A stretch of 64,000 nt of DNA from JBPOJN01 sp052033505 (GCA_052033505.1 JBPOJN010000014.1:1-64000); one strand, 5' to 3'; shown: positions 1 to 8,360, numbered from the stretch's first letter. Program-made: numbers and translations. Notes: generated by a model not told the origin, from the sequence alone.

Positions 1-164
1 AGGCCTCTTCTTTTTGTGAACCCGGTCGATACAAATCTAGATATATTACAAACAACGGTATCAGCATCTTTGTGAATGGACCCTCCGTGTGTAGAAGGAC
101 TACATCCCAGCTCAAATAAGATCAAAACGAAGACCCATGCTTTATGCATATCCTCAGTCTACCT

Positions 165-221
165 TTGAGAACAAACAGATCAAGATATAATACGGCCTGA
201 TCGGGCCGTGGTCTAATCAGG
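165..221 (+). promoter_or_regulatory. Promoter with overlapping inverted repeats upstream of the XRE gene
   Basis: A perfect -10 hexamer TATAAT lies at 186-191, with TTGAGA at 165-170 as a -35 candidate; the 15-base spacer is short. Directly downstream, ACGGCC (192-197) and GGCCGT (204-209) form a 6-bp inverted repeat around the expected transcription start. CCTGAT (196-201) and ATCAGG (216-221) form a second one. The position fits an operator for autoregulation by the HTH protein encoded from 245. This is inference from position and symmetry only. Confidence 0.5.
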
Positions 222-244
222 TCGTCCCGCTTAGCCATCCCTCA

Positions 245-475
245 ATGGCCGTTGAGCGCTACAAAGATACCCGGAAACTTTTCAGAGCTTTAGGAAAGAG
301 TATCAAAGATTTGCGAACCAAAGCCGGGCTCACGCAGGAAGACATGCTCGATAGAGGTTTTTCAGTCCGGTATTACCAACGCATTGAGGGCGGGAAACCC
401 ATTCATTTGAAAACAGTCTTAAAACTCGCTGACGTGTTTGGCGTAAGTCTAGGGAACTTGTTCAAGCGCCTTTAG
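245..475 (+). CDS. Small XRE-family helix-turn-helix regulator
   Basis: The 76-residue protein is almost entirely one Cro/C1-type helix-turn-helix: a basic N-terminal helix (LGKSIKDLRTKAGLTQEDM), a recognition region around RYYQRIEGGK, and a closing helix LKTVLKLADVFGVSLGNLF. This matches the XRE family in size and pattern. It lacks an effector domain, so it probably acts as a DNA-binding repressor or activator. A good promoter with palindromes lies just upstream, suggesting autoregulation. Its location in accessory DNA next to a toxin-antitoxin locus and a tRNA fragment suggests it belongs to a genomic island. Its targets are unknown. Confidence 0.8.
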   Translation: MAVERYKDTRKLFRALGKSIKDLRTKAGLTQEDMLDRGFSVRYYQRIEGGKPIHLKTVLKLADVFGVSLGNLFKRL

Positions 476-880
476 CTCTCCTCGACGTAAACTCTTTCCA
501 GCTCCTCCTGCGGAATTCCTGGTGCTTTCCTGAAGGCCTTTTACAGGTCACCAATGGTTTTAATGGCCAATTACAATCTCCGCTGCCAGGGCGATGAGGC
601 CAAGAGTATGCTCGGCAAGAACATGTTGGACGGGTGCGCCGTTTAAGGCGTGGCAGGGAAGTTTGAGGTCCTTTGTGGTGTTTGCCTGCATGATTGACGC
701 ACAACTGACGATCATCACGCCAAAGAGCCCAAGCCTGGCAGCGCCATTGTTCTATACCTTTTTTGACATGAGCCACGCATCGGCGAATGCGTTTTGCCTC
801 AAAATTATACATTGGGGCACGCTGACTGGAGAAATTCAGAAGAACACGCGGGTACGTGACTTTTAATTTTCTTCCTTTTC
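476..880. other. Intergenic stretch without a convincing gene
   Basis: About 400 bases lie between the HTH gene and the PIN locus. Open frames here (462-812 minus, 594-866 plus) have no recognisable motif and odd composition. A minus-strand frame reads a short lipobox-like stretch (MIVSC) but has no good start codon or ribosome binding site. I see only degraded accessory sequence. Confidence 0.4.
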
Positions 881-1285
881 CTACGAATTAATCTCAGCCA
901 AAAACTCTTTTGGCGATACGATTTGAATCGGTAAATCTTCTTCTAATTCCAAGAGATCCAGGTCGCCGGTCACGAGGTATTCCGCTTGCCCGGATAGGGC
1001 ACAATGAACGAATTGATCGTCATGGGGATCGCGACTCCACCTTTTGCGAGATAAGGAAGTAGCCACAACCGAAGATTTCTCAACGATCTTCGTGATTCAT
1101 CGCTCCGCGGTCTCCGATCCCAGTTTGTCCCCTAAACGTCTGAGGATTCGTTTGTATTCCTCCAATATGGAGGCGGAGACCAAAAGCTCGAATCGGCCCT
1201 CGACCCATAAGTCGACGACTTTTCCCGGGACTCCTTTCCAGAAAATACCGGACAAAAGCACGTTGGTGTCCAGGCAGACTCTCAA
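881..1285 (-). pseudogene. PIN-domain toxin interrupted by an in-frame TGA
   Basis: The frame starts with MRVCLDTNVLLSGIFWKG, the N-terminus of a PIN ribonuclease (first catalytic Asp in LDTN). It continues in the same frame through a TGA at 1097-1099 into RDPHDDQFVHCAL...YLVTGDLDLL, the C-terminal half carrying the other acidic residues. The two halves join without a frameshift, so the gene reads as one PIN protein (COG1569-like) with a single nonsense codon. It overlaps the AbrB-type antitoxin gene by 4 bases (1282-1285), the usual toxin-antitoxin coupling. A GTG at 1064-1066 could restart translation but would give only half a PIN domain. The toxin is most simply inactive; a sequencing error is the main alternative. 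Confidence 0.7.
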
Positions 1286-1545
1286 CGTTTTTTCCTTTCC
1301 TGATCTATGGCGTCCTTCAAGTCGGTTTCTTTCAGACCTTTTTCTTTGGCGAGGCGACGGCTCTTTGTGAGAAGCGCCTTTAATTCATCCACGGACGGGC
1401 CTCCGATTCTTTTCAAAATGACCGTGTCTCCTTCGCCGATTACGACGAACTTGGTCCCCGAACCGAGTTCCAAGGCTTCTCGAACCGCTTGGGGGATCAC
1501 GATCTGCCCCCGTGAGGTCATGGTGGTGACTTCGATGGATTCCAT
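1282..1545 (-). CDS. AbrB/SpoVT-type antitoxin
   Basis: This 87-residue protein has the swapped-hairpin AbrB DNA-binding domain at residues 5-50 (VTTMTSRGQIVIPQAVREAL...GTKFVVIGEGDTVILKRI), followed by a charged helical tail (VDELKALLTKSRRLAKEKG) that would bind the toxin. It would neutralise the PIN toxin and repress the operon. The ATG at 1545 is supported by AGGAGG (complement of 1551-1556) six bases upstream. The toxin frame follows with a 4-base overlap. The antitoxin frame is intact although the toxin is broken, a common stage in decay of such modules. Confidence 0.8.
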   Translation of the reverse strand: MESIEVTTMTSRGQIVIPQAVREALELGSGTKFVVIGEGDTVILKRIGGPSVDELKALLTKSRRLAKEKGLKETDLKDAIDQERKKR

Positions 1546-1550
1546 AAACG

Positions 1551-1585
1551 CCTCCTAATAGGATAATCTTACCAGTAAGAATATC
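1551..1585 (-). promoter_or_regulatory. Operator palindrome and ribosome binding site of the AbrB/PIN operon
   Basis: GATAATCTTAC (1562-1572) and GTAAGAATATC (1575-1585) form an 11-bp inverted repeat with one mismatch and a 2-base centre. It sits just upstream of the AGGAGG ribosome binding site and overlaps AT-rich -10-like hexamers on the minus strand. AbrB-type antitoxins usually bind such sites to repress their own operon. Confidence 0.55.
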
Positions 1586-1661
1586 AGATCGGGAGTTAAA
1601 GGCAAGTTCGATCATCTCGGGCACCTACGCGGCACCGCGCTTTTTGAACTTCTTATTTTTC

Positions 1662-1708
1662 AGGGGCTTAAGGTGAGATCTTCGGGGGTTCGAGTCCCCC
1701 TCCCGGCA
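1662..1708 (+). pseudogene. 3' fragment of a tRNA-Leu (attachment-site remnant)
   Basis: A perfect T arm (GGGGG, TTCGAGT, CCCCC at 1684-1700) is followed by TCCCGGC (1701-1707) and discriminator A, exactly the 3' half of a tRNA whose acceptor would begin GCCGGGA, as in many tRNA-Leu genes. The preceding 20 bases could be a long variable arm. No matching 5' acceptor strand, D arm or anticodon arm is present in the 90 bases upstream, so this is not a complete gene. CCA is not encoded. Such 3' tRNA pieces typically mark the att site of an integrated element; the intact copy would lie outside the window. Confidence 0.6.
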
Positions 1709-1717
1709 CAAACCCTT

Positions 1718-1747
1718 GCCCTGCACCGCCTGGTGCAGGGCTTTTTT
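1718..1747 (+). terminator. Rho-independent terminator
   Basis: GCCCTGCACC (1718-1727) pairs perfectly with GGTGCAGGGC (1732-1741) around a 4-base loop and is followed by six T. It is placed as the natural terminator of the tRNA whose 3' fragment precedes it, and also shields glyA from upstream transcription. Confidence 0.9.
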
Positions 1748-1797
1748 GTTTCCCAACTCTTGCAGCTGAAAAAGCCCCATGCTACCCCGACCAACCT

Positions 1798-3084
1798 ATG
1801 AGCTTACTCCAAGAAAAAGATCCCCAAGTCGCTGCCACCATCGCCGGAGAACTTGACCGGCAGGAGACGTCCCTCGAGATGATCGCCTCCGAGAATTTCG
1901 TTTCCCGCGCGGTGCTCGAAGCGGCCGGAAGCGTGATGACGAACAAATACGCGGAAGGCTATCCGGGCAAACGTTACTACGGCGGTTGCGAATTCGTGGA
2001 TCAGGTGGAGAACATCGCGCGCGACCGCCTGAAACAACTTTTCGGCGCCGAATACGCGAACGTCCAGCCCCACTCCGGGTCACAAGCCAACATGGGCGTG
2101 TACTTCAGTTTCTTGAAACCGGGTGACAAGGTCATGGGCATGAACCTCTCTCACGGCGGCCACTTGACCCATGGTTCTCCGGTGAATTTCTCGGGCCAGC
2201 TCTATAATTTCGTCGCCTACGGCGTGGACGCGAAGACCGGCCGCATCGATTACGACCAATGCGCGGACCTGGCGAAAAAAGAAAAACCGAAAATGATCAC
2301 GGTCGGCGCGTCGGCTTACTCACGCAATATCGATTATAAGAAGTTCCGCGAGATCGCGGACTCAGTCGGAGCTTTCCTCTTCGCCGACATCGCGCATCCG
2401 GCGGGTTTGATCGCCAAAAAACTTTTGAATGACCCCGTTCCCCACTGCCACGTCGTGACCTCGACGACGCATAAGACTTTGCGTGGTCCCCGCGGCGGAT
2501 TGATCTTAATCGGCAAGGATTACGAAAACCCGTTCGGCCAAAAAGCACCGAAATCCGGCCGCACGAAGATGATGTCGGAGCTGCTCGACACGATGATCAT
2601 CCCCGGTATCCAGGGCGGTCCACTCATGCACGTTATTGCCGCGAAGGCCGTCGCGTTCGCCGAGGCCCTGCAGCCGTCGTTCGAAGAGTATGCGCGGCAA
2701 ATCATCAAAAACGCGCAAGCCTTGGCCGAGACCCTGCTCGCGAAAGGTTATAACATCGTCTCGGGCGGTACGGACAATCACCTGATGCTCTTGGATTTGC
2801 GGAATAAAAAGCTGACCGGCAAAGAATCCCAAGACGCGCTGGAAGAAGCCGGCATTACGACCAATAAAAACTCTGTGCCCTTCGACGATCAGAGCCCGCT
2901 CATCACCAGCGGTATCCGCCTGGGCACCCCGGCGCTCACCACGCGCGGCATGAGGGAAGCCGAAATGGAACTCATCGGCGGCTGGATCGACGAAGTCCTT
3001 GCGGACATTCACAACGAAAAGAAGAAGCAAACCGTCCGCGAAGGCATCCGCACCCTTTGTAAAAAATTCCCACTCTATCTCTAA
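1798..3084 (+). CDS. glyA: Serine hydroxymethyltransferase
   Basis: GlyA interconverts serine and glycine with transfer of a one-carbon unit to tetrahydrofolate, using pyridoxal phosphate in the cytoplasm. The 428-residue protein has the family start (IASENFVSRAVLEAAGS, TNKYAEGYPGKRYYGGCEFVD), the PLP lysine K226 in TSTTHKTLRGPRGG, and GIQGGPLMH near residue 270. It is slightly longer than the usual 415-420 residues because of a short charged insertion after GKDYENPFG (residues 240-255), also seen in some other phyla. No strong Shine-Dalgarno sequence precedes the ATG. nrdR follows after 18 bases, probably co-transcribed, linking one-carbon supply and nucleotide synthesis. Confidence 0.97.
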   Translation: MSLLQEKDPQVAATIAGELDRQETSLEMIASENFVSRAVLEAAGSVMTNKYAEGYPGKRYYGGCEFVDQVENIARDRLKQLFGAEYANVQPHSGSQANMGVYFSFLKPGDKVMGMNLSHGGHLTHGSPVNFSGQLYNFVAYGVDAKTGRIDYDQCADLAKKEKPKMITVGASAYSRNIDYKKFREIADSVGAFLFADIAHPAGLIAKKLLNDPVPHCHVVTSTTHKTLRGPRGGLILIGKDYENPFGQKAPKSGRTKMMSELLDTMIIPGIQGGPLMHVIAAKAVAFAEALQPSFEEYARQIIKNAQALAETLLAKGYNIVSGGTDNHLMLLDLRNKKLTGKESQDALEEAGITTNKNSVPFDDQSPLITSGIRLGTPALTTRGMREAEMELIGGWIDEVLADIHNEKKKQTVREGIRTLCKKFPLYL

Positions 3085-3102
3085 AAAGGCACGCCGGTCC
3101 TT

Positions 3103-3564
3103 ATGAAATGTCCTTTTTGCCAGCATACGGCCAGCAGCGTCGTCGATTCGCGTGATTCGCAAGAAGGCGAAACGATCCGGCGCCGGCGTGAGTGCGAGTC
3201 CTGTCAGAAACGTTTCACCACTTACGAACGCATCGAAGAACTGCTTCCCGTGGTGATCAAAAAAGACAACCGGCGCGAAGCCTTCGACCGCAAGAAAGTC
3301 TTAAGCGGCATCCTCAAAGCCTGCGAGAAACGTCCGATCGCGATGGACAAGATCGAGGCGACCGTCGACAAGATCGAGCGCGAGATCCAGGAAATGGGCG
3401 AAAAAGAAATCGACGCGGCGGTCGTCGGCGAGCGCATCATGAAGGCCTTGCACGTCTTGGATCACGTGGCTTACGTGCGTTTCGCGTCGGTTTACCGCGA
3501 CTTCAAGGACGTGAGCCAATTCATGGAAGAGCTCAAAGGACTTTTGAAGGATAAAAAATCTTAG
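3103..3564 (+). CDS. nrdR: Transcriptional repressor NrdR
   Basis: NrdR represses ribonucleotide reductase genes in response to dATP/ATP. The 153-residue length is typical. Residues 1-45 form the zinc ribbon (MKCPFCQ, then CESCQKRFTTYER), and residues 49-140 form the ATP-cone (VIKKDNRREAFDRKKVLSGILKAC...). The classic glyA-nrdR order is kept. The last base of the stop codon region is shared with the convergent epimerase gene: the TTAG at 3561-3564 serves both stop codons. No NrdR box was noticed in the window. Confidence 0.96.
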   Translation: MKCPFCQHTASSVVDSRDSQEGETIRRRRECESCQKRFTTYERIEELLPVVIKKDNRREAFDRKKVLSGILKACEKRPIAMDKIEATVDKIEREIQEMGEKEIDAAVVGERIMKALHVLDHVAYVRFASVYRDFKDVSQFMEELKGLLKDKKS

Positions 3565-4547
3565 GCGTACCCGTTTTTCCGAAACCACTCCACCGCGCGC
3601 GTCAGTGTTTCTTCGAGAGGCACCGAAGTAAATCCCAATTCCTCCCGAGCTCTGCTCACGTCGTAATGCATCCCGTATTTTAGAAAATCGATGCCGACTT
3701 GGGGGAGCAAGGGTTTGGGGCGGTTTAAGGCGTCTTCGACGGTTTCCGACACCAGTGAGAGGACGTCGCCTACGAAAATCGGGAGGCGCGCGAACGGCGG
3801 CCGGACTTTGGCGATCGCGCAAATTTTTTGAGCTAAGTTCCACACCGTCGTATTCGTGCCGCCCAGGATATACCGCTTGCCGGACACGCCTTTTTCCAAC
3901 GCGGCGACTTGGCCGCGCCCCACATCGCGCGCGTCGACGGCGTTCATCGGGGCGTCGAAGAGAAACGGCGCCTGTTTCTTTATGAGGGCCACGATCAAGG
4001 CTCCGGACGTGGGTTTCACGTCGTGATCGCCGAAGACTCCGGTCGGATTCACGACGGCGATCCATTGGCCGCGCTTGGCGGCTTCCAAGACCATGTCTTC
4101 TTGGAGGCGTTTGATCCGGTAATAAAGACCGATGAAATAATCCGGATCATACGCAGTGTCTTCGTTCGACGGCGATCCATCGGAAGTTTTTCCGATCGTG
4201 CTCATCGAGCTCGTGTAGACGATTTTTTCGATGCCCGCGATTTTCGCGGATTCAAGCACGTTCCGCATCTGGATCTCGGCGGTTTTTTTCTGGGACTCGG
4301 CGTTCAGGGAATACAAAGGATAATAACCCGCGACGTGAAAGAGAGCCTGGCAGCCCCCCATGGCTTTTTTCAAAGATTCCGGATCGTCGATGTCGCCGAT
4401 CACGCGTTCGACTTTCAGGTCTTCGAGCGCGGGAGAGGGGATAAGACTGCGGCTTAAGCAACGGACGTCGTAGCCCTTCGCCACGAGCGCCCGTGCGACG
4501 TGCGATCCGATGAAACCGGTCGCTCCCAAGACTAAGACTTTGGCCAT
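3561..4547 (-). CDS. NAD(P)-dependent epimerase/reductase (extended SDR family)
   Basis: The 328-residue protein opens with the Rossmann motif GATGFIGSHVARALVAKGYDV and has the catalytic Tyr-Lys pair in YYRIKR (about residue 145) with the Ser of the triad in YTSSMS. NPTGVFGDHD and the sugar/flavonoid-reductase-like C-terminus resemble dihydroflavonol-4-reductase and the hopanoid-associated epimerase HpnA. The substrate cannot be fixed from sequence, and no hopanoid genes are nearby. It converges on nrdR with a 4-base overlap and is transcribed away from mutY, sharing a 68-base divergent promoter region. Confidence 0.85.
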   Translation of the reverse strand: MAKVLVLGATGFIGSHVARALVAKGYDVRCLSRSLIPSPALEDLKVERVIGDIDDPESLKKAMGGCQALFHVAGYYPLYSLNAESQKKTAEIQMRNVLESAKIAGIEKIVYTSSMSTIGKTSDGSPSNEDTAYDPDYFIGLYYRIKRLQEDMVLEAAKRGQWIAVVNPTGVFGDHDVKPTSGALIVALIKKQAPFLFDAPMNAVDARDVGRGQVAALEKGVSGKRYILGGTNTTVWNLAQKICAIAKVRPPFARLPIFVGDVLSLVSETVEDALNRPKPLLPQVGIDFLKYGMHYDVSRAREELGFTSVPLEETLTRAVEWFRKNGYA

Positions 4548-4615
4548 AGTCCAGGAACAGAACAGGAATCAAAACTTGTCAACGGCCGAATCCGACGGCT
4601 AGGCCTTCTGGCTTC

Positions 4616-5704
4616 ATGACGTGGCAAAAGAAACTTCTTTCCTGGTACGGAAAACACAAGCGCGACCTGCCGTGGCGGCGCACTCAGGATCCTTACGCGA
4701 TCTGGGTCTCCGAGATCATGTTGCAGCAGACGACGGTCGAAGCGGTGATTCCGTATTATGAAAGATTCCTGAAAAAATTTCCCAGCGTGACGGCACTGGC
4801 TGAGTCCCAAGACGACGAGGTATTGGCGCTCTGGGCGGGCTTAGGTTACTACTCACGGGCGCGTAATCTGCACAAAGCGGCCCAAACCGTCGTTAAATCG
4901 CATTCCAAAAAAATACCGGATACGGTCGAGGGATTGCTGACACTTTCGGGCATCGGCCGTTATACGGCCGGAGCCATTGCCTCGATCGCGTTCGGCCGCC
5001 GCGCTCCGATCGTGGACGGTAACGTCATCCGCGTCCTGTCGCGCCTCTATGCGATCGCCGATGATCCGAAATCAACGGTGGGCCAAAAAGAATTCTGGAA
5101 ACGCGCCGAAGAGGTCTTGCCTCGCAGTGGTTGCGGCGACTTCAATCAGGCTTTGATGGAATTAGGCGCGACGATTTGCTCTCCTGAAAATCCCGCCTGC
5201 TTGATTTGTCCCGTACACGAAGACTGCGAAGCCCGGCGGCTCGGAAGACCCGAAGAGTTTCCGAAGGGGAAAAAGAAAACCGATTACCGCGACGTCATCT
5301 TGACCGCCGCCATCATCCAAAAAGAAAATAAAATCCTCTTCGTGAAACGCCCTCAAAAAGGTCTTTTAAAAGGCATGTGGGAATTGCCGATGGTCGAAGG
5401 CGATCTGGCGGCGTTGCAAAAATCTTTCTCGATCGAACCCTGTAAGCCCCTGAAGGCAGTGAAGCATTCGGTATTGAACAAGAGGCTGAAAATTTTCCCG
5501 TTTCTCTGTCGGCTTAAGAAAAGTTCTCGGGACGACTCCCGAGAAACTTCCCCGAAAACTCATAAAGACCGGGTTTGGCTGGCGGTTGAAGATTTAAGCC
5601 GCTACGCCATGTCGTCGATGAACCACAAAATCATCAAGGGATTCATTGCGGCAGGGCCGGATCTTCCATCATCGGATACGGATCGCTGTCTAACGCTTTC
5701 ATGA
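4616..5704 (+). CDS. mutY: A/G-specific adenine glycosylase
   Basis: MutY removes adenine mispaired with 8-oxoguanine. The 362-residue protein shows EIMLQQTT (residues 33-40), the helix-hairpin-helix LSGIGRYTAGAI (about 109-120) followed by the catalytic Asp in VDGNVIRVLSR, and the 4Fe-4S loop C-x6-C-x2-C-x5-C (CSPENPACLICPVHEDC). A C-terminal NUDIX-like 8-oxoG recognition domain begins near residue 225 (VILTAAIIQKENKILFVKRP...GMWELP). The last 62 bases overlap the 3' end of the convergent peroxidase gene, an unusually long convergent overlap; the terminal 20 residues look non-conserved. Confidence 0.95.
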   Translation: MTWQKKLLSWYGKHKRDLPWRRTQDPYAIWVSEIMLQQTTVEAVIPYYERFLKKFPSVTALAESQDDEVLALWAGLGYYSRARNLHKAAQTVVKSHSKKIPDTVEGLLTLSGIGRYTAGAIASIAFGRRAPIVDGNVIRVLSRLYAIADDPKSTVGQKEFWKRAEEVLPRSGCGDFNQALMELGATICSPENPACLICPVHEDCEARRLGRPEEFPKGKKKTDYRDVILTAAIIQKENKILFVKRPQKGLLKGMWELPMVEGDLAALQKSFSIEPCKPLKAVKHSVLNKRLKIFPFLCRLKKSSRDDSRETSPKTHKDRVWLAVEDLSRYAMSSMNHKIIKGFIAAGPDLPSSDTDRCLTLS

Positions 5705-6758
5705 AGGCCACGAGATCCGCTTTTTCCTGATCGTTCAAATTCAAGGGCTCCATGCGCACGTCGAGGTTCGGATTTTTTATGCCGCCTTTATTGTAGAATT
5801 CCACGACCGCTTCCAGAGTCGTCTCCGATCCGTCGTGCATGTAGGGGCCGGTCTTCGTGATGTCGCGCACGGTCGGAGTCTTGAACGCGCCTTTGTCTTC
5901 CTTGGCCTTCGTGACCGCAAAGCGGCCCATGTCAGGTTTCGGTTTCGATTGTCCCACGCCTAAGTTGTGAAACATGCTGTCGGAAAAATTCGGGCCCGCG
6001 TGGCAGCGCGTGCAATTGGCCTTGCCGAAGAAAAGATCGCGGCCGCGGATTTCGGAGGCGTTCATGGCATCGGCCTCGCCGAACGTGTATCGGTCGTATT
6101 TGGAATTTCCACCCAGGACCGTTCGCTCAAAAGAGGCGATGGCCTTGGCGATCCTGTCTTTATCGATGCCGGGGCTGCCGAAGGCTTTTTCAAAATAAGA
6201 CGCATAACCCGCGATCGATCCGCAGGCTTTCACGACGTTGTCGTGGGAAGGGTTGCCCATTTCGAGCATGTTCACCAAAGGCCCGAGCGATTGTTCTTCA
6301 AGCGTCGCCGCACGTCCGTCCCAAAACTGCAATCCCATGTAAGTCGCATTCACGACCGTCGGCGCGCTTAAGCCGCCTTTCTTGCCGTGGATGCCGGTCG
6401 AAACGACAGCGTTGTCGGTCCATCCCATTTTGGGATTGTGGCAGCTTGCGCACGACACCGTCCCATCGGCCGAGAGGCGTTTGTCAAAATATAGCATGCG
6501 TCCCAATTCGACTTTTTCCGGCGTCAGCGGATTATCCGCCGGTATGTTCAAGTTTTCGTAGTCGAGACCCAACGGCACTTTCACGAAAGGGGCCTCTTTG
6601 GCGGGATTAAAGGCCGGGATCGTTTTCGCCGTTTCCGCAGCAGCGGCAGGAGGATTAGTCGTTGCCGGATTGAGAGAAGTAGCAGGAGCCTTCTGCGATT
6701 CGTTGCCGCAAGACGCGGCGACGAGAGCAAAAAAAATCAAAAGAACGAAATTTTTCAT
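5643..6758 (-). CDS. Di-heme cytochrome c peroxidase, lipoprotein
   Basis: The protein (371 residues) reduces hydrogen peroxide in the periplasm using two c-type hemes. A lipoprotein signal ends at C17 (ALVAASC), and a Pro/Ala/Thr linker (20-55) would tether the enzyme to a membrane. Heme motifs are C103-A-S-C-H107 and C249-T-R-C-H253; conserved segments ELGRMLYFDKRLS, GWTDN, APTVVNA, FWDGR and LFFGKANCTRCHAGPNFSD match the CcpA/MauG family. A distal Met candidate lies in VRMEPL. The gene starts 76 bases downstream of the minus-strand alpha-CTD-like gene and ends inside the convergent mutY 3' end. Confidence 0.93.
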   Translation of the reverse strand: MKNFVLLIFFALVAASCGNESQKAPATSLNPATTNPPAAAAETAKTIPAFNPAKEAPFVKVPLGLDYENLNIPADNPLTPEKVELGRMLYFDKRLSADGTVSCASCHNPKMGWTDNAVVSTGIHGKKGGLSAPTVVNATYMGLQFWDGRAATLEEQSLGPLVNMLEMGNPSHDNVVKACGSIAGYASYFEKAFGSPGIDKDRIAKAIASFERTVLGGNSKYDRYTFGEADAMNASEIRGRDLFFGKANCTRCHAGPNFSDSMFHNLGVGQSKPKPDMGRFAVTKAKEDKGAFKTPTVRDITKTGPYMHDGSETTLEAVVEFYNKGGIKNPNLDVRMEPLNLNDQEKADLVAFMKALDSDPYPMMEDPALPQ

Positions 6759-6834
6759 GGTCTCCCCTTTGTGCGGTATCTTCCCGCCGAATTGTCATTA
6801 TTAGGGGACGAATGAAAACAAAAAATTTACGGGA

Positions 6835-8232
6835 TTAGGACTTGGCAGCACGAGGGTGGATGATCTCTTCCCATACCGCAAGATGCTCAGCCTTCGGAGG
6901 TAGTGGAATTCCCGCTTTTGCCATGACGTCTATGATCTCCTGCTGAGATTTTTTCCCGAAATTTCTTGGTTTTGGTGTTTCGTCCCAACGGTGGATAAGT
7001 TCCCCGACATACTTGATATTTGCATTCTGAATGGCATTTGCCACCCTTGTCGAAAAGGCGAAGCCACTGACTTCCAAAAACAACACTTCTTTTATGAGCC
7101 TGGAGTCCAGCAATCTTCGTACGCGCTGAGGACTATGAGTGTATCGATTTATTTCTTCCCTGAGACGGTTGCTGTTTGTGCGTATCGTTTTGTCGTTCTC
7201 TTCATAGCCATGTCCCTGCGGCAACATAGGTTTATAGGGCATGAGAGAGCAGCCGAATTTTTCGATCAGCAAGGCTATCTGTGTCAGGACCGTAGGGCTT
7301 AATTCTCTTTTCAGATCACAGGCCCAGCCATCCGATTGAAATCGGAGAGGGATATGAAATTCATGCTCGCGCTCATCTATTGTATTTTGCCGAATACAGA
7401 TGGCTATACTTTCGGATGAAGCTGCCGCGATATCTTCTGGGATGAGATGAAGGTCTGCCGGCGAAACGGGCTGTTCGCCTTTAACGATTGCCAGATATAA
7501 CTGATCGTTGAGCTGCGGGTCTTGGCCATTTAGGGCCTGAGAGATGGCTTTTTGTAACCTCTCGGCATTGGATCGCTGTGGAATGGCGGCCGGGAGCTTC
7601 GGAGATACGGCAGAAAAGAAGGTGTTATTTAAAGCTTTAAGGAGAGGGGTGAGCAGCTCTCCTTCGATCCCGCTTCCTTGAAGAGTTTTCATATCAATTG
7701 GGGTGAGCTTCAAGGATCGTAGCGTCCCCTCAGAAACAAAACAAAAAGCGGCTCCTAACGCCGAGGCTATATCCGCCAGTACGGTCATCAGTTCTGGATC
7801 GTTGGCCGCAGTGGCGGGCGTTGAGACGAAGGGAGTCGGAGAGAAAGGCGATAAGCGGGGCGCGAAGCCCCTCAAAGGACCGGCGAAATTACCATCTATG
7901 CCGCCGGTTATGAACTTGTGAATAAATAAACCGACTAAGCCTGGTGAGTATTCTCTAATCGGTGAAGCTTTTTCTGTCTCGAGCCAGGGGTGAATTGGTG
8001 TCGGCAATAGAGGTTTTCGTGTGTCTAAATATCCAGTGATGGTCGCATATTCCGTATCATTCGAGAGACGACCTGCCTCTGCCAGCCTGGGGATTTGGTA
8101 TAGGGGAACGGCTTTATCTTGAACGGCGAAAATTCTACCTTCCGCTACGAACAATCCTGCGGCGTTTAGATCTCTCGCGAGATGGCTCAGTGAAAAGCCA
8201 AGCTGTGTGGCTCCTAATAATTGCTTTTGCAT
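6835..8232 (-). CDS. Unknown protein with an RNA polymerase alpha-CTD-like C-terminus
   Basis: I do not recognise residues 1-380 of this 465-residue protein. They contain no signal peptide and no membrane span, apart from mildly hydrophobic helices such as ASALGAAFCFVSEGTL. Residues 384-447 closely follow the C-terminal domain of the RNA polymerase alpha subunit: LEVSGFAFSTRVANAIQNAN, then YVGELI, NFGKKSQQEI, and IDVMAKAGIPL. The alpha-CTD is a double helix-hairpin-helix fold that binds UP-element DNA and activators. The protein may therefore bind nucleic acid or mimic alpha. The ATG at 8232 has AGGAG six bases upstream. The peroxidase gene follows on the same strand. Confidence 0.7.
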   Translation of the reverse strand: MQKQLLGATQLGFSLSHLARDLNAAGLFVAEGRIFAVQDKAVPLYQIPRLAEAGRLSNDTEYATITGYLDTRKPLLPTPIHPWLETEKASPIREYSPGLVGLFIHKFITGGIDGNFAGPLRGFAPRLSPFSPTPFVSTPATAANDPELMTVLADIASALGAAFCFVSEGTLRSLKLTPIDMKTLQGSGIEGELLTPLLKALNNTFFSAVSPKLPAAIPQRSNAERLQKAISQALNGQDPQLNDQLYLAIVKGEQPVSPADLHLIPEDIAAASSESIAICIRQNTIDEREHEFHIPLRFQSDGWACDLKRELSPTVLTQIALLIEKFGCSLMPYKPMLPQGHGYEENDKTIRTNSNRLREEINRYTHSPQRVRRLLDSRLIKEVLFLEVSGFAFSTRVANAIQNANIKYVGELIHRWDETPKPRNFGKKSQQEIIDVMAKAGIPLPPKAEHLAVWEEIIHPRAAKS

Positions 8233-8360
8233 ATCGTCTCCTGGTGGATCTTTCGTCGTTAGCTCAAGAAAGTTGTTGGAAAACAGGTAATGACCAAAAG
8301 ACCTCGAATCAAGGGTTTAAGGAGTCTTGATTTGTTACCGCGCTACAGTAGAGCTGAGTT

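Noticed and set aside
462..866. Two open frames in the region after the HTH gene
   Set aside because: No motif, no ribosome binding site, and a composition unlike the neighbouring genes.
1610..1708. A complete tRNA gene
   Set aside because: Only the variable, T and acceptor 3' parts can be folded; no 5' acceptor strand, D arm or anticodon arm is found.
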